The notes below the pieces were generated by a model, which saw nothing but the letters and a program-made list of their open reading frames with translations, did no database searches and was not told where the DNA came from. Shown piece after piece: positions 18,386 through 27,206 of a stretch of DNA of 44,791 nt. This stretch comes from Anaerolineae bacterium (GTDB lineage Bacteria; Chloroflexota; Anaerolineae; Anaerolineales; UBA4823): contig QEXX01000017.1 in the NCBI GenBank assembly GCA_003130835.1, positions 1-44,791 of the forward strand. Reading direction: 5' to 3'. Position 1 is the stretch's first letter; each line of letters begins with the position of its first letter. The translations under genes and the position numbers were made by a program.

Positions 18386-19806
18386 TCACCACGCTCCTCA
18401 AAGTCTCGAAATTCATCAAAGCTGGTACCGCCGGGAGATAACAGCACTACATCTCCCTCCCGAACGATGGTTTTTGCCGCTTGTACCGCTTCGAACAAGG
18501 TGGGGCAAATCGTGACCGGCAACCGCTGTTGTCGATCGGTTTTTTCCACAGCTTGGCGGATTTTTTCGGCTGCCTCGCCAAACAGGATCAGGTGACGCAC
18601 CTTTTGGATCGCCACTTCGGCAAAATCCTCCCATGGCAGCTCTTTATCCCGTCCTCCCGCCAGTAGTACAATGGGTTCCTGGAAGGAACGCATGGCAGCT
18701 ATGCTTCGTTCTGGGGCTGTGGCAATGGAGTCGTTATACCAAGCTGCACCTCCCCAATGGCGGACAAATTCCAGACGGTGGGGTACACCGCTGAACCCCC
18801 GAACCCCCGCGCGACAGGCTTCAAGGGGCAGCCCTGCGGCAATAGCTGTTGCGCAGGCTGCTAGGACGTTCGAAAGGTTATGGAATCCGCGCAAGGCAAT
18901 TTCTTCAATGGAAAAAAGTGGACTCCAATGGTTTTGTTCGGCATAGTAGAGGATTCCTTGCTCAACGAAGGTGCCGTTGCTGGTTTGAGGTGCATCGATG
19001 CCAAAGGTAAGCAAACGACCTATGCTTCGATTGCGAAGGCTCCACGTGACTGGGTCGTCACGATTCAGGACAGCCACATCTGTGGAGGATTGATAAGCGA
19101 TCAGGCGTGCTTTGGCTTCAATGTAGGCTTCCATTGTGCCATGGCGATCTAAATGATTGGGTGTAATGTTCAGCAGGGCAGCAATGTGGGGCGAGCGGGT
19201 CATCAATTCCAATTGGAAGCTGGATAGCTCGAGCACGACCAAATCTTCGGGCTGAATAGCATCCACTTGATGAATTAATGGGGTACCGATATTGCCGCCG
19301 ACCCACACCTTTTGATAAGGCACTATCGAGGGGTAATTCTGCACTGCTGCCTGAGCAATGCGCCCCACCAGAGTGGTGGTCGTTGTTTTTCCTGCTGAGC
19401 CACTGATGCCAATCACAGTGGCTGACGTGGTTTCCAGAAAGATTTGCGAGTCGTTGGTGAGATGAATACCACGTCGTTTGGCTTCGACGATCAAGGGCAA
19501 AGACAGCGGCACACCGCCGGAGACACAGATCAGATCGATTCCCTCTAAAGCCTCGAGGGGATGTCCGCCTGTAATCCAGCGGATGGGTAAATCTGCCAAG
19601 GCTTGCTGAGCTTTCTCCAAAGCCTGAGCGGGTTGACGGTCATTCACCGTAACCATTGCCCCTCTCTCGGCGAGAAAACGTGCCACAGCAACCCCTTGCC
19701 GGGCTGCCCCAATGACCAGCGCGCGTATGCCTTGCCAATCTCTGCGCAAGCTAGAATCCGCCTGCCTCGTCAAATGATCAACCTCCGCAAAGTACAACCG
19801 ATCCAA
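18355..19806 (-). CDS. murD: UDP-N-acetylmuramoylalanine--D-glutamate ligase
   Basis: Adds D-Glu to UDP-MurNAc-L-Ala. An N-terminal Rossmann domain (ALVIGAARQGVAVARFL) precedes the P-loop GSAGKTTTT at 136-144; GSAGK is a slight variant of the usual GTNGK. NHLDRHGTMEAYIEAKARL is the typical Mur ligase His motif. At 483 residues it is slightly long because of an N-terminal lead of about 25 residues, so an internal start is possible. It begins 6 bases after mraY ends. Confidence 0.95.
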   Translation of the reverse strand: MDRLYFAEVDHLTRQADSSLRRDWQGIRALVIGAARQGVAVARFLAERGAMVTVNDRQPAQALEKAQQALADLPIRWITGGHPLEALEGIDLICVSGGVPLSLPLIVEAKRRGIHLTNDSQIFLETTSATVIGISGSAGKTTTTTLVGRIAQAAVQNYPSIVPYQKVWVGGNIGTPLIHQVDAIQPEDLVVLELSSFQLELMTRSPHIAALLNITPNHLDRHGTMEAYIEAKARLIAYQSSTDVAVLNRDDPVTWSLRNRSIGRLLTFGIDAPQTSNGTFVEQGILYYAEQNHWSPLFSIEEIALRGFHNLSNVLAACATAIAAGLPLEACRAGVRGFSGVPHRLEFVRHWGGAAWYNDSIATAPERSIAAMRSFQEPIVLLAGGRDKELPWEDFAEVAIQKVRHLILFGEAAEKIRQAVEKTDRQQRLPVTICPTLFEAVQAAKTIVREGDVVLLSPGGTSFDEFRDFEERGECFRKWILDF

Positions 19807-19812
19807 CCATTT

Positions 19813-20820
19813 CTAAACTAAAGCTAAAGCGATGCCAATCATGGCTGCCAAAAGACTAACTAACCAGAAACGCTGCACAACTTGAGTCTCGCTCCAGCCG
19901 AGCAACTCGAAATGATGATGAAGCGGCGCCATCTTGAACACCCGCTGTCCCTCACCGGTTTTCCGTTTGGTATATTTAAAGTAGCTGGTTTGAATGATCA
20001 CACTGAGGGTTTCGCTGACGGGGATAATGGCAATGATCGGCAACAAGATCCAATGTCCGGTCATCAAGGCGATCACCGCCAACGTGGAGCCGAGAGCCAT
20101 GGAACCGGTGTCACCCATCATTAGCTCGGCAGGATGGACGTTAAACCACAAAAATCCGAAAATGGCGCCAACCAAAGCAAAACAGAAGCGGGCGATGTAA
20201 ATTTGTCCTTGCAGAAGGGCAATCCCGCCATAACAAGCAAAAGCTGTTGCGCTAATCAAGCCAGCCAGACCATCCAAACCATCGGTAAAATTAACTGCGT
20301 TTGACATTCCAACGATGATAAAAACTACAATTGGAAGATAGAAAATACCTAGATTGATGCTTCCCTTGATGCCGGGTAGATACATTTCGGGGACTTGCAA
20401 AAAATACTTCAAGCCAATCCCGGCTGCCAAAGCGAGAATCACTTGGCCAAGGAATTTGACCCGCACGCTCAGCCCGCTCTTTCGGGCTGAACCGATCAGA
20501 CCTTGCCAATCGTCGATGGTGCCAAAGATGGCAAAGCCCACCATGACGAGGATCGGCAGCAAGATCGATCTTCCAAGCAGGGTCAGGCCGCGGATGGGGA
20601 TAACGTTGAGCAGAAGCGTAACTAAGGTGACCGGTAAGATGAATAACCAACCTCCCATGGTGGGCGTTCCCATCTTGGAAAGATGGCGTTGAGGCCCTTC
20701 GAGGCGGATTGCTTTGCCGGCTTTTAGGTACCTCAAGACGCGCAGAACGGGCGGCCCCCAGATCACCGTCAACAGGAACGTCAAACCTGCTAGGGCGAGC
20801 GTCATGGGGGCTTGGCTCAT
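19813..20820 (-). CDS. mraY: Phospho-MurNAc-pentapeptide transferase MraY
   Basis: Ten-helix membrane enzyme that makes lipid I from UDP-MurNAc-pentapeptide and undecaprenyl phosphate. MGTPTMGGWLFILPV is the first signature and NAVNFTDGLDGLAGL contains the catalytic Asp residues. The HHHFELLGWSETQVVQRFW motif lies near the end. At 335 residues the length is normal. The start overlaps the murF stop by 4 bases. Confidence 0.97.
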   Translation of the reverse strand: MSQAPMTLALAGLTFLLTVIWGPPVLRVLRYLKAGKAIRLEGPQRHLSKMGTPTMGGWLFILPVTLVTLLLNVIPIRGLTLLGRSILLPILVMVGFAIFGTIDDWQGLIGSARKSGLSVRVKFLGQVILALAAGIGLKYFLQVPEMYLPGIKGSINLGIFYLPIVVFIIVGMSNAVNFTDGLDGLAGLISATAFACYGGIALLQGQIYIARFCFALVGAIFGFLWFNVHPAELMMGDTGSMALGSTLAVIALMTGHWILLPIIAIIPVSETLSVIIQTSYFKYTKRKTGEGQRVFKMAPLHHHFELLGWSETQVVQRFWLVSLLAAMIGIALALV

Positions 20821-22238
20821 TCGTGAATCTCCAAGGCTGAGACGATTCGATCCATGCGCATTCCATGGGAACCCTTAACCAGAACGATATCACCTTCATG
20901 TAATTCTTTTTGGAGCAATGGAATTGCTTCTAAGGCGTCGTTTACTTCTTGGATATTTTCTCTGCGCATTCCTGCTCGACGCGCCGCTGCGGCGATAATT
21001 TTGCCTCTCTCACCAACCGTCAACAGCAGATCAGCGACTTCGGCAGCGCGCCTACCGACGAGTTCATGCCCTTGCGCTTCGTATATCCCCAACTCAAGCA
21101 TATCCCCTAACACAGCAATCTTGCGTCCATCAAGCTCGGCTAAGAGGTTTAGGGCAGCTAGAGTTGATTCGGGGGCGGCGTTGTATGAGTCATCTAGAAT
21201 GAGCGCGCCCTGTTCGGTGCGCACAACGGTTAAGCGCAATTGAATGGGGGTAGATTGTAACCCTTCAACGATCTCTTGCCAGGTGAGGTTGTCGGCTAAG
21301 CCGACCGCAATGGCGCGCAGGGCGGTATGAACCGAATGGCGGCCTAATAGTGGGATGCGTAGATGCAAGATTTCATTGCGATAATGAACGCGGAAGGAGA
21401 TGCCTTCGAGTCCATGGCTTTGGATTTCATCTGCCCATAGGTCGGCTTGAGGGTCTAATCCGTAGAAAAACACCTTGGCTTGGGTCTTCTGCGCCATTTG
21501 GCGCACATAGGGATCATCGATATTCAGAATGGCAACGCCATGTGGGGCAGGGGGAAGAGCTTGCACAAGCTCGCTTTTACCTTGTGCAATGGCTTCTTGG
21601 CTGCCAGCTCGCTCAGCGTGAACAGTTCCAACATTGGTAACAACACCGATGTGGGGCAATGCAATTTCACAAAGGAAGGCAATTTCGCCAATCACATAAA
21701 AGCCCATTTCTAGGACGGCGCGTTCATGCGACTCGCTTAAGCGCAAGATCGTCAACGGCAAGCCGATTTCGTTGTTTAGGTTGCCCGGCGATTTTAGGGT
21801 TGCGTAGCGGCGGCTTAGAACTTCGGCGATCAGTTCTTTTGTGGTGGATTTTCCAACACTGCCGGTGATGCCGATCACTTTGAGATGCAGCTTGCGACGC
21901 CAAAAGCGTGCTGTATCCTGTAACGCTTTTAGACTATCTTGCACCAGAAGGCATAGGGGGGGTTGAGGGGCATCTGCCTGGAGCGGGAGCGTGCGTAAGT
22001 CAAGGATTGGAGCGTTTGTCTCGACTGGCCGTTGAATCAGCGCTAAATGAGCGCCGCGTTGAAAGGCGTCTTGAACAAAATTGTGTCCATCCTTCCGTTC
22101 GCCAGGCAGAGCGACAAAAAGCGCGCCTGGAATTACCAAACGCGAGTCAACCACTGCATCAGTAATTGGTTGTCTAGCGCTTTCAAAACGCTGGTGTGTG
22201 AGAGCTTCTAAAACCTCTGCCACGGTCAACATCTTCAA
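20817..22238 (-). CDS. murF: UDP-MurNAc-tripeptide--D-Ala-D-Ala ligase
   Basis: Adds the D-Ala-D-Ala made by Ddl. The N-terminal MurF-type substrate domain (VVDSRLVIPGALFVALPGERKDGHNF) is followed by P-loop GSVGKSTTKEL (126-136) and the ligase C-terminal domain (ILDDSYNAAPES). Features specific to MurF over MurE are the KDGH and YNAAPES motifs. It lies 11 bases after ftsI, exactly where murE would normally precede it, but no murE is present. Confidence 0.95.
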   Translation of the reverse strand: MKMLTVAEVLEALTHQRFESARQPITDAVVDSRLVIPGALFVALPGERKDGHNFVQDAFQRGAHLALIQRPVETNAPILDLRTLPLQADAPQPPLCLLVQDSLKALQDTARFWRRKLHLKVIGITGSVGKSTTKELIAEVLSRRYATLKSPGNLNNEIGLPLTILRLSESHERAVLEMGFYVIGEIAFLCEIALPHIGVVTNVGTVHAERAGSQEAIAQGKSELVQALPPAPHGVAILNIDDPYVRQMAQKTQAKVFFYGLDPQADLWADEIQSHGLEGISFRVHYRNEILHLRIPLLGRHSVHTALRAIAVGLADNLTWQEIVEGLQSTPIQLRLTVVRTEQGALILDDSYNAAPESTLAALNLLAELDGRKIAVLGDMLELGIYEAQGHELVGRRAAEVADLLLTVGERGKIIAAAARRAGMRRENIQEVNDALEAIPLLQKELHEGDIVLVKGSHGMRMDRIVSALEIHE

Positions 22239-22249
22239 CGACCTATCCT

Positions 22250-24046
22250 CTAATGCGCTGCCTTTCGATAGCGATCGGGGGGTATATTCATTAATAGGGT
22301 AATTTGTTCTACTACCTTTGGGAAAATCGGAGCAGCGACCTCGGAACCCCAGATAGAAGTTTTGGGCTTTTCCAACCAGATGTACACCACAAAGCGGGGA
22401 TCATCCACCGGGCCCCATCCGGCAAAGGACGCGTTGGTCTCACCGCTGGTGTAACCTGCACCCGGAATTGCGATTTCTCCAGTGCCTGTTTTGCCAGCAA
22501 CGCGGTAACCCTCTACTAATGCAGCCGAAGCCTCGGCTTCCAGTGACCGCGCTAGCATTTCGGTTAAGGTGTGGGCGGTTTTGGCTGAGATCGGGATAGA
22601 ACTCACCGATGGAGTAATCATAAATTGCTCACCATCCTTTAGGATGGCGCGCACGATATGAGGGCGCATGATCTTGCCATCGTTTGCCAGCGCAGAGATG
22701 GCGGCTGCCATCTGAATCGGTGTTGCTGAAACGCCTTGTCCGAAGGAATTTGTGCCGATTTCCGACTCTGACCAATTCTGATCCTGAGGAAGCTTCAGGA
22801 TGCCAGCTCGTTCACCGTCTAAATCAATCCCGGTCGTATGCCCAATACCGAAAGCTTGTAAATAGTTGTAAAAGTCAACTGCGCCTAGTTGGGTCGCCAC
22901 CCAGGCTAAACAGACGTTCAACGATAGCTGCATACAACCCTGCATGGTTTGTTTGCCATGTCCGGCGCGATCCCAGTTATAGATGACCAAACCACCAACT
23001 TCAATGGCTCCTTTGTCTAAATAGGTTGTATCTTCTGTGACAACCCCTTTATCGAGGGCAGAAGCCATGGTGAGGACTTTGAAGACGGAACCGGGTTCAT
23101 ACATGGCACTAATGGCGCGGTTGAAGACAAATTCTCCCTTTTGGGAAATTACCTCGTAATCCCAATAGCGGCTGATGTCAAGGCGTGGGTAGGAGGCCAT
23201 TGCCCATATTTCACCGGTTTTGGGATCTAAAACCACGATGACACCGGTTACCGCTTTTGTTTTCTGGATATTTTCTTCAAGGATCTTTTCAACCGCCGCC
23301 TGAAGTTCGCGATCAATGGTTAAGATTAAGCTGGAACCTTCTGGAATAGGCGGAAAATCTTGCACCATGCGCGGGTCGTTCGGCACCCAAATCTTGACCG
23401 GTGTTCCGGCAAGCATCTCGTTATATTTCGCTTCTACTCCAAAATACCCAAGTGGCAACCCTTGTTGGGTATAACCCACAAATCCCAATACGTTTGAAGC
23501 CAGCAACGGTTCTGGGTAAACTCTCTTCATGTAGGGTTGTAGGACAAGACCGCGCAAATGGCTGGCGAGGCGCTCTTTTTCAGCGCGTTCCAGGCGGCTG
23601 TCAGCCTCAGTAATTTCTAGAAATTTCTGCAGTTGATCGACCTTTTCCTTTTCAATGCCCTTGGCTAAAGGAAAGTAAACCTGTTGCGGATTCGGTGGAT
23701 TTTCGACGGTTACCTTGACCTTATAGTAGTCCAGCCCAAAATAAACGTTCGAGGTTAGCGCAATCGTGTGCGCATCGCTTGCTTCTTTGTCAATGGAGCG
23801 GTAATCCACACCCACCTCATACACCATCTCATTGCCGGCTAATAATTGCCCTTTGCGATCAAAGATCAAACCGCGCGGTGGATGAATTGTCCAGATCGAA
23901 CCTAAGTGGCTAGCGCGGACTTCCTCTAAGATTTCACCACGCTGATCATCTAGGAGTAAAGAAACATGCTGCCCAAATATTAGAGCAGCCATGACTGTAA
24001 ACAACGTGCCAAGAAGGATGTATCGCGAACTATAATCTTGGCTCAT
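22250..24046 (-). CDS. ftsI: Division transpeptidase FtsI (class B PBP)
   Basis: Septal DD-transpeptidase that crosslinks peptidoglycan made by FtsW. An N-terminal membrane helix (ILLGTLFTVMAALIFG) leads to the PBP dimerisation domain. The transpeptidase domain has SVFK with nucleophile S320 and K323, SLN at 375-377 and KTG at 519-521, all in the expected order. 598 residues. No PASTA repeats follow. It overlaps the FtsL-like gene by 4 bases. Confidence 0.95.
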   Translation of the reverse strand: MSQDYSSRYILLGTLFTVMAALIFGQHVSLLLDDQRGEILEEVRASHLGSIWTIHPPRGLIFDRKGQLLAGNEMVYEVGVDYRSIDKEASDAHTIALTSNVYFGLDYYKVKVTVENPPNPQQVYFPLAKGIEKEKVDQLQKFLEITEADSRLERAEKERLASHLRGLVLQPYMKRVYPEPLLASNVLGFVGYTQQGLPLGYFGVEAKYNEMLAGTPVKIWVPNDPRMVQDFPPIPEGSSLILTIDRELQAAVEKILEENIQKTKAVTGVIVVLDPKTGEIWAMASYPRLDISRYWDYEVISQKGEFVFNRAISAMYEPGSVFKVLTMASALDKGVVTEDTTYLDKGAIEVGGLVIYNWDRAGHGKQTMQGCMQLSLNVCLAWVATQLGAVDFYNYLQAFGIGHTTGIDLDGERAGILKLPQDQNWSESEIGTNSFGQGVSATPIQMAAAISALANDGKIMRPHIVRAILKDGEQFMITPSVSSIPISAKTAHTLTEMLARSLEAEASAALVEGYRVAGKTGTGEIAIPGAGYTSGETNASFAGWGPVDDPRFVVYIWLEKPKTSIWGSEVAAPIFPKVVEQITLLMNIPPDRYRKAAH

Positions 24047-24522
24047 GGACGGCTACCCCTTTCAAAAAATGCCCAATCGTCTAGTTTCTCTCTTAACCAG
24101 TCGATTAGGGATTGTGTGTAGATGGGTGGTAGGGAGTAAGTCACGCTTTGAGCCTTCTTGGGATGAGAGGCGGTCAGGCTTTGATCCAGTGGGATATAGC
24201 CGGGCACGATCAGATAAATTTCTTCGTCTGGTTCGATGCGCCGAAACCCCATCTCAAGGGCGCGTTTTTCCATCATGGCAGACGAAGTGAGGATGCCCAA
24301 TTGGGTGCGTAAATGGGCATTGATCATTTCAACTTCGGTGATTTCGTTCTCCATCATGATGATCGCCCTACCGAGAGCCAAGGTACGGGCAGTAACATCT
24401 AAATAGAGCGAGGCTGCCAGAATCATCCCAAGCAAGAGAACCAAGATCAGCATTCCCGTGCTGATTTGTTTCCGCCATGGAGTGGTTGAATAAGCCTGTG
24501 CTAACCGGTGCAGCGAGTTCAT
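24043..24522 (-). CDS. ftsL: FtsL-like divisome protein
   Basis: From the ATG at 24522 it is a 159-residue protein. It has one membrane segment (GMLILVLLLGMILAASLYLDV) and then a helical stretch with leucine and isoleucine heptads (about 50-90). A longer C-terminal tail follows than usual for FtsL. Assigned mainly by its place between rsmH and ftsI and by its topology, since FtsL sequences are poorly conserved. AAAGG lies 10 bases upstream of this ATG; the in-frame ATG at 24567, just after the rsmH stop, is an alternative. Confidence 0.72.
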   Translation of the reverse strand: MNSLHRLAQAYSTTPWRKQISTGMLILVLLLGMILAASLYLDVTARTLALGRAIIMMENEITEVEMINAHLRTQLGILTSSAMMEKRALEMGFRRIEPDEEIYLIVPGYIPLDQSLTASHPKKAQSVTYSLPPIYTQSLIDWLREKLDDWAFFERGSRP

Positions 24523-24571
24523 ACTCCAACTACCTTTGCTTTTTTGGGGAGAGCTTGCAAGTGTCATGCCA

Positions 24572-25495
24572 TCACTCGTCAGTTGCCAGTTTTTCAGCGA
24601 CCCGCAGGCGGGCACTTCTTGCACGGGGATTCAAAGCCACCTCGTTTGCGGAGGGGCGGATGGGCTTTGGGGTCACGACTTTCAAACGGGCGCGATGCCC
24701 ACACGTGCAAATGGGTTGCTTGGGTGGGCAGATACAGTGGCGCGCTTCGGTTTGAAAGTACCTCTTCACTAAACGGTCCTCCAAAGAGTGAAAGGATATG
24801 ATCGCCAAACGACCAGAGACGTTTAGGACAGTTGTCGCCTGTGGCAAAAACTGTTCTAAAGCGTCTAACTCTTCGTTGACGGCGATGCGTAAAGCTTGAA
24901 AGGTTCGGGTGGCGGGATGGATGCCGCCGGACGAACGTCCTACCACGCGCATGACCACATCGGCTAATTGAGTGGTGGTCAGGATAGGACGAGAAGCAAC
25001 GATTTCACGAGCAATTTGCTTGGCAAAGCGCTCTTCCCCATAGCGGAAGAGCATCTTTGCCAGCTCCTCTTGAGATAAGTTGTTAACCAAGTCTGCTGCG
25101 CTCCGCTGCTGGGTACGGTCGAAACGCATATCTAATGGTGCTTCGGTGCGGAATGAGAAGCCTCGTTCGGGCGTATCGAGTTGTAAGGAGGATACACCCA
25201 AGTCCAACAGAATCCCGTCTACTGCGCTCCAACCGAGCCGGGTTAAATGTTGCTCAAGGTCACGATAGCTTCCATGAATCAACCAATAGCGCCCTTGATA
25301 GACTTTCAGGCTTTGATCAGCAACTTGCAAGGCAGTGGCATCTCGGTCAATACCCAACAACAAGCCATCCGGTGCACTGGCTTCTAAGATGCCTCGTGCA
25401 TGCCCCCCCGTCCCTACAGTGCCGTCAACAAACCTCCGTCCAGGACGTGGTTGAAGATAAGCGAGCACCTCTTGGTAAAGTACAGGTTTATGCAC
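24572..25495 (-). CDS. rsmH: 16S rRNA (cytosine1402-N4)-methyltransferase RsmH
   Basis: Methylates C1402 of 16S rRNA using SAM. Begins MHKPVLYQEVLAYL, then VDGTVGTGGHARGILE forms the SAM loop. GILLDLGVSSLQLDTPERGFSFR is the family signature, and the C-terminal IISFHSLEDRLVKRYF is also typical. At 307 residues the length is normal. Often called mraW. It overlaps mraZ by 8 bases in the standard mraZ-rsmH order. Confidence 0.97.
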   Translation of the reverse strand: MHKPVLYQEVLAYLQPRPGRRFVDGTVGTGGHARGILEASAPDGLLLGIDRDATALQVADQSLKVYQGRYWLIHGSYRDLEQHLTRLGWSAVDGILLDLGVSSLQLDTPERGFSFRTEAPLDMRFDRTQQRSAADLVNNLSQEELAKMLFRYGEERFAKQIAREIVASRPILTTTQLADVVMRVVGRSSGGIHPATRTFQALRIAVNEELDALEQFLPQATTVLNVSGRLAIISFHSLEDRLVKRYFQTEARHCICPPKQPICTCGHRARLKVVTPKPIRPSANEVALNPRARSARLRVAEKLATDE

Positions 25496-25937
25496 GGCTG
25501 CGATTGGTAGTCAATGGAAAATCGATAAACCGTGCAACATCGGTTTCGGCTTCATCAAGGACTGCTTTGTGTTTTTCCCAGTTTTCCTTGGACCAAATCT
25601 CGAAAAAGTTTCCAACACCAACAATGACAATTTCGGAATTCAGATTTGCCTTTTCGCGCAGGTATTGAGGGATCAAAATTCGCCCGGTGCGATCGACCTC
25701 AACTTGTTCACCGTTCGAAAAAAGGTAACGCCGTAATAAGCGGGCGTTGGGGTCGGCATAGTTCTGGTCATTAATTTGGTTAGCCCAACTCTCAAAAACC
25801 TCGCCGGGCATGACCAGCAGGTTCATATCGAAACCTTTGGTAATGACGACTTCATTGCCCAACAGTTCGCGATACTTTGCTGGGATGGTCAGGCGCCCTT
25901 TTTGATCTAGAGAGTGAAAATATTGTCCTAAGAACAT
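25488..25937 (-). CDS. mraZ: Transcriptional regulator MraZ
   Basis: DNA-binding protein that controls its own dcw operon. Two AbrB-like half-repeats can be seen: SLDQKGRLTIPAKYRELL near the start and VDRTGRILIPQYLREKANL in the middle. 149 residues. GAAGGAAC precedes the ATG. The leader contains candidate MraZ boxes and a hairpin (annotated separately), so negative autoregulation is likely. Confidence 0.95.
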   Translation of the reverse strand: MFLGQYFHSLDQKGRLTIPAKYRELLGNEVVITKGFDMNLLVMPGEVFESWANQINDQNYADPNARLLRRYLFSNGEQVEVDRTGRILIPQYLREKANLNSEIVIVGVGNFFEIWSKENWEKHKAVLDEAETDVARFIDFPLTTNRSRA

Positions 25938-25964
25938 CTGTTCCTTCTATATCCTTAAACCGCA

Positions 25965-25985
25965 ACGCCGGAACTCTTCCGGCGT
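25965..25985 (-). promoter_or_regulatory. mraZ: Perfect hairpin in the mraZ leader
   Basis: A 9-bp perfect stem (ACGCCGGAA with TTCCGGCGT) and a 3-base loop lie between the MraZ boxes and the ribosome binding site. There is no T-run after it, so it is more likely an mRNA stability or regulatory stem than a terminator. Confidence 0.6.
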
Positions 25986-26000
25986 CCCACTTAAACCCAC
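25986..26000 (-). promoter_or_regulatory. mraZ: Candidate MraZ operator (two TGGG repeats, 10-bp spacing)
   Basis: On the minus strand GTGGGtttaaGTGGG gives two GTGGG boxes exactly 10 bp apart. In Escherichia coli and Mycoplasma, MraZ binds direct TGGG or GTGG-type repeats with about this spacing. They lie about 14-28 bases downstream of the predicted transcription start, which suits repression. Only two good boxes are seen instead of three. Confidence 0.65.
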
Positions 26001-26020
26001 TTTCCTGCACAGTTAGACAC

Positions 26021-26049
26021 ATTGTAGCTTAAAATGGGATGAAAATCAA
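26021..26049 (-). promoter_or_regulatory. mraZ: Sigma70-type promoter of the dcw cluster
   Basis: Minus-strand TTGATT (26049-26044), a 17-base spacer and TACAAT (26026-26021). Four of six bases match in -35 and five of six in -10. The expected start is near 26014, giving a leader of about 77 bases before mraZ. Confidence 0.7.
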
Positions 26050-26529
26050 GGGGTTTGCCCACCCAATTTCGATAAGAAATTCTTACTGAAAACGGTCGGT
26101 TAAACTTCGGTGAATTTTACAATCGCGTGGCTCATAGGCGCAAATATTCACCATTTTTTAATTATTAATAATTCCACTTAATCATGTATAATTTTATATA
26201 ATATCTTGCCGCAATTTGGCTGTTTTGGTTATGCGTGCTTCTTTCTGCGGCAATGGCTGTAGGAATGATCTCAGTGTTTGAAACTGTGCTTGCTGTACTG
26301 GTAGTTGGTTAGCTTTTGCGGAAAAGGGGCCGTTCTTCGGTGAAGATCGAGGAGATGGTGTGTGGTGAATTGAGTGATGCATATCTGTACACAAGCACGG
26401 GGTTTTTGCATCTTAACGTTGTGTTTGCTTTATCAAAGGTGTTTGGTGTACTGAGCACTTAAGAGAAAGTCGAACTTAACTGGGGTCGCATCGAGCAGCC
26501 GTTGTCCGTACGGAAGGATAACGGCTGTT
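26050..26529. other. AT-rich divergent intergenic region
   Basis: About 480 bases between the mraZ promoter and recX. It includes an AT-rich stretch with TATAAT-like hexamers (26187-26192 and 26197-26202) but without a good -35. The only longer reading frame (minus, 26394-26194) is not credible. A 7-bp inverted repeat at 26497-26503/26520-26526 encloses AAGGA just before the recX TTG start. No known RNA family was recognised. Confidence 0.4.
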
Positions 26530-27204
26530 TTGGTTAAATTAGGTATGGATAAATCGGTACGAACAGTTACGGCGCTAAAAGCGCAAAAGAAAAATCCTCA
26601 GCGGATCAGCGTCTTTTTGGACGGTCAGTTCGCCTGTGGTCTGTCGCGCATCGTTGCCGCTTGGTTACAAGTTGGACAGAGCCTCAGCGAGGAACGCCTA
26701 GCGCAATTGCTTCAAGAAGACCGCATCGAAAGCCTTTATCAGCGCGCAATGCGTTATCTTTCCTTGCGACCGCGTTCGGAACAGGAGATGCGTTTGTTTT
26801 TGATGAGCCATGAAAAAGATGAACAAATCAGGGAGTTGGTTATAGAACGACTTAGGGCAAGAGGTTGGTTAGACGACCAACGCTTTGCCGCCCAATGGGT
26901 TGAGAACCGCGTTGCTTTCCGACCGCGGGGGAAGAAAGCGCTTGCGCTCGAATTGCGTCAACGCGGGGTTCGAGCGGCGGTTATCGAGCAAGTCGTTCAA
27001 GAACTCGATGAAGAGGAAATGGCTTATCAAGCTGCGCAAAAAGTCCTGTACCGCTATAAAGACCTTGATCATCAAACCTTTCGGCGCAAATTGTATGATC
27101 TGCTGATCCGCCGTGGGTTTTCTTATGAGGTTGTTCTACCGACTATCCACCGTTGTTGGCAAGAGATACACCAAAATCCTAAAGCAGAACAAGAGGAAGT
27201 ATAA
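26530..27204 (+). CDS. recX: RecX regulator of RecA
   Basis: Helical protein that binds and modulates RecA filaments. An N-terminal segment (ALKAQKKNPQRISVFLDGQF) precedes three RecX three-helix repeats, with RPRSEQEMRLFL in the first and LDDQRFAAQWVENRVAFRPRGKKALALEL in the second. 224 residues from TTG at 26530; an ATG at 26545 is possible but has a poorer ribosome site. It ends 2 bases before the rny start, so the two are one transcript. recA is not in view. Confidence 0.88.
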   Translation: MVKLGMDKSVRTVTALKAQKKNPQRISVFLDGQFACGLSRIVAAWLQVGQSLSEERLAQLLQEDRIESLYQRAMRYLSLRPRSEQEMRLFLMSHEKDEQIRELVIERLRARGWLDDQRFAAQWVENRVAFRPRGKKALALELRQRGVRAAVIEQVVQELDEEEMAYQAAQKVLYRYKDLDHQTFRRKLYDLLIRRGFSYEVVLPTIHRCWQEIHQNPKAEQEEV

Positions 27205-27206
27205 GG

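Noticed and set aside
26194..26394. Short minus-strand gene of 66 codons
   Set aside because: No ribosome site, no recognisable domain and unusual composition; it lies in an AT-rich regulatory gap.
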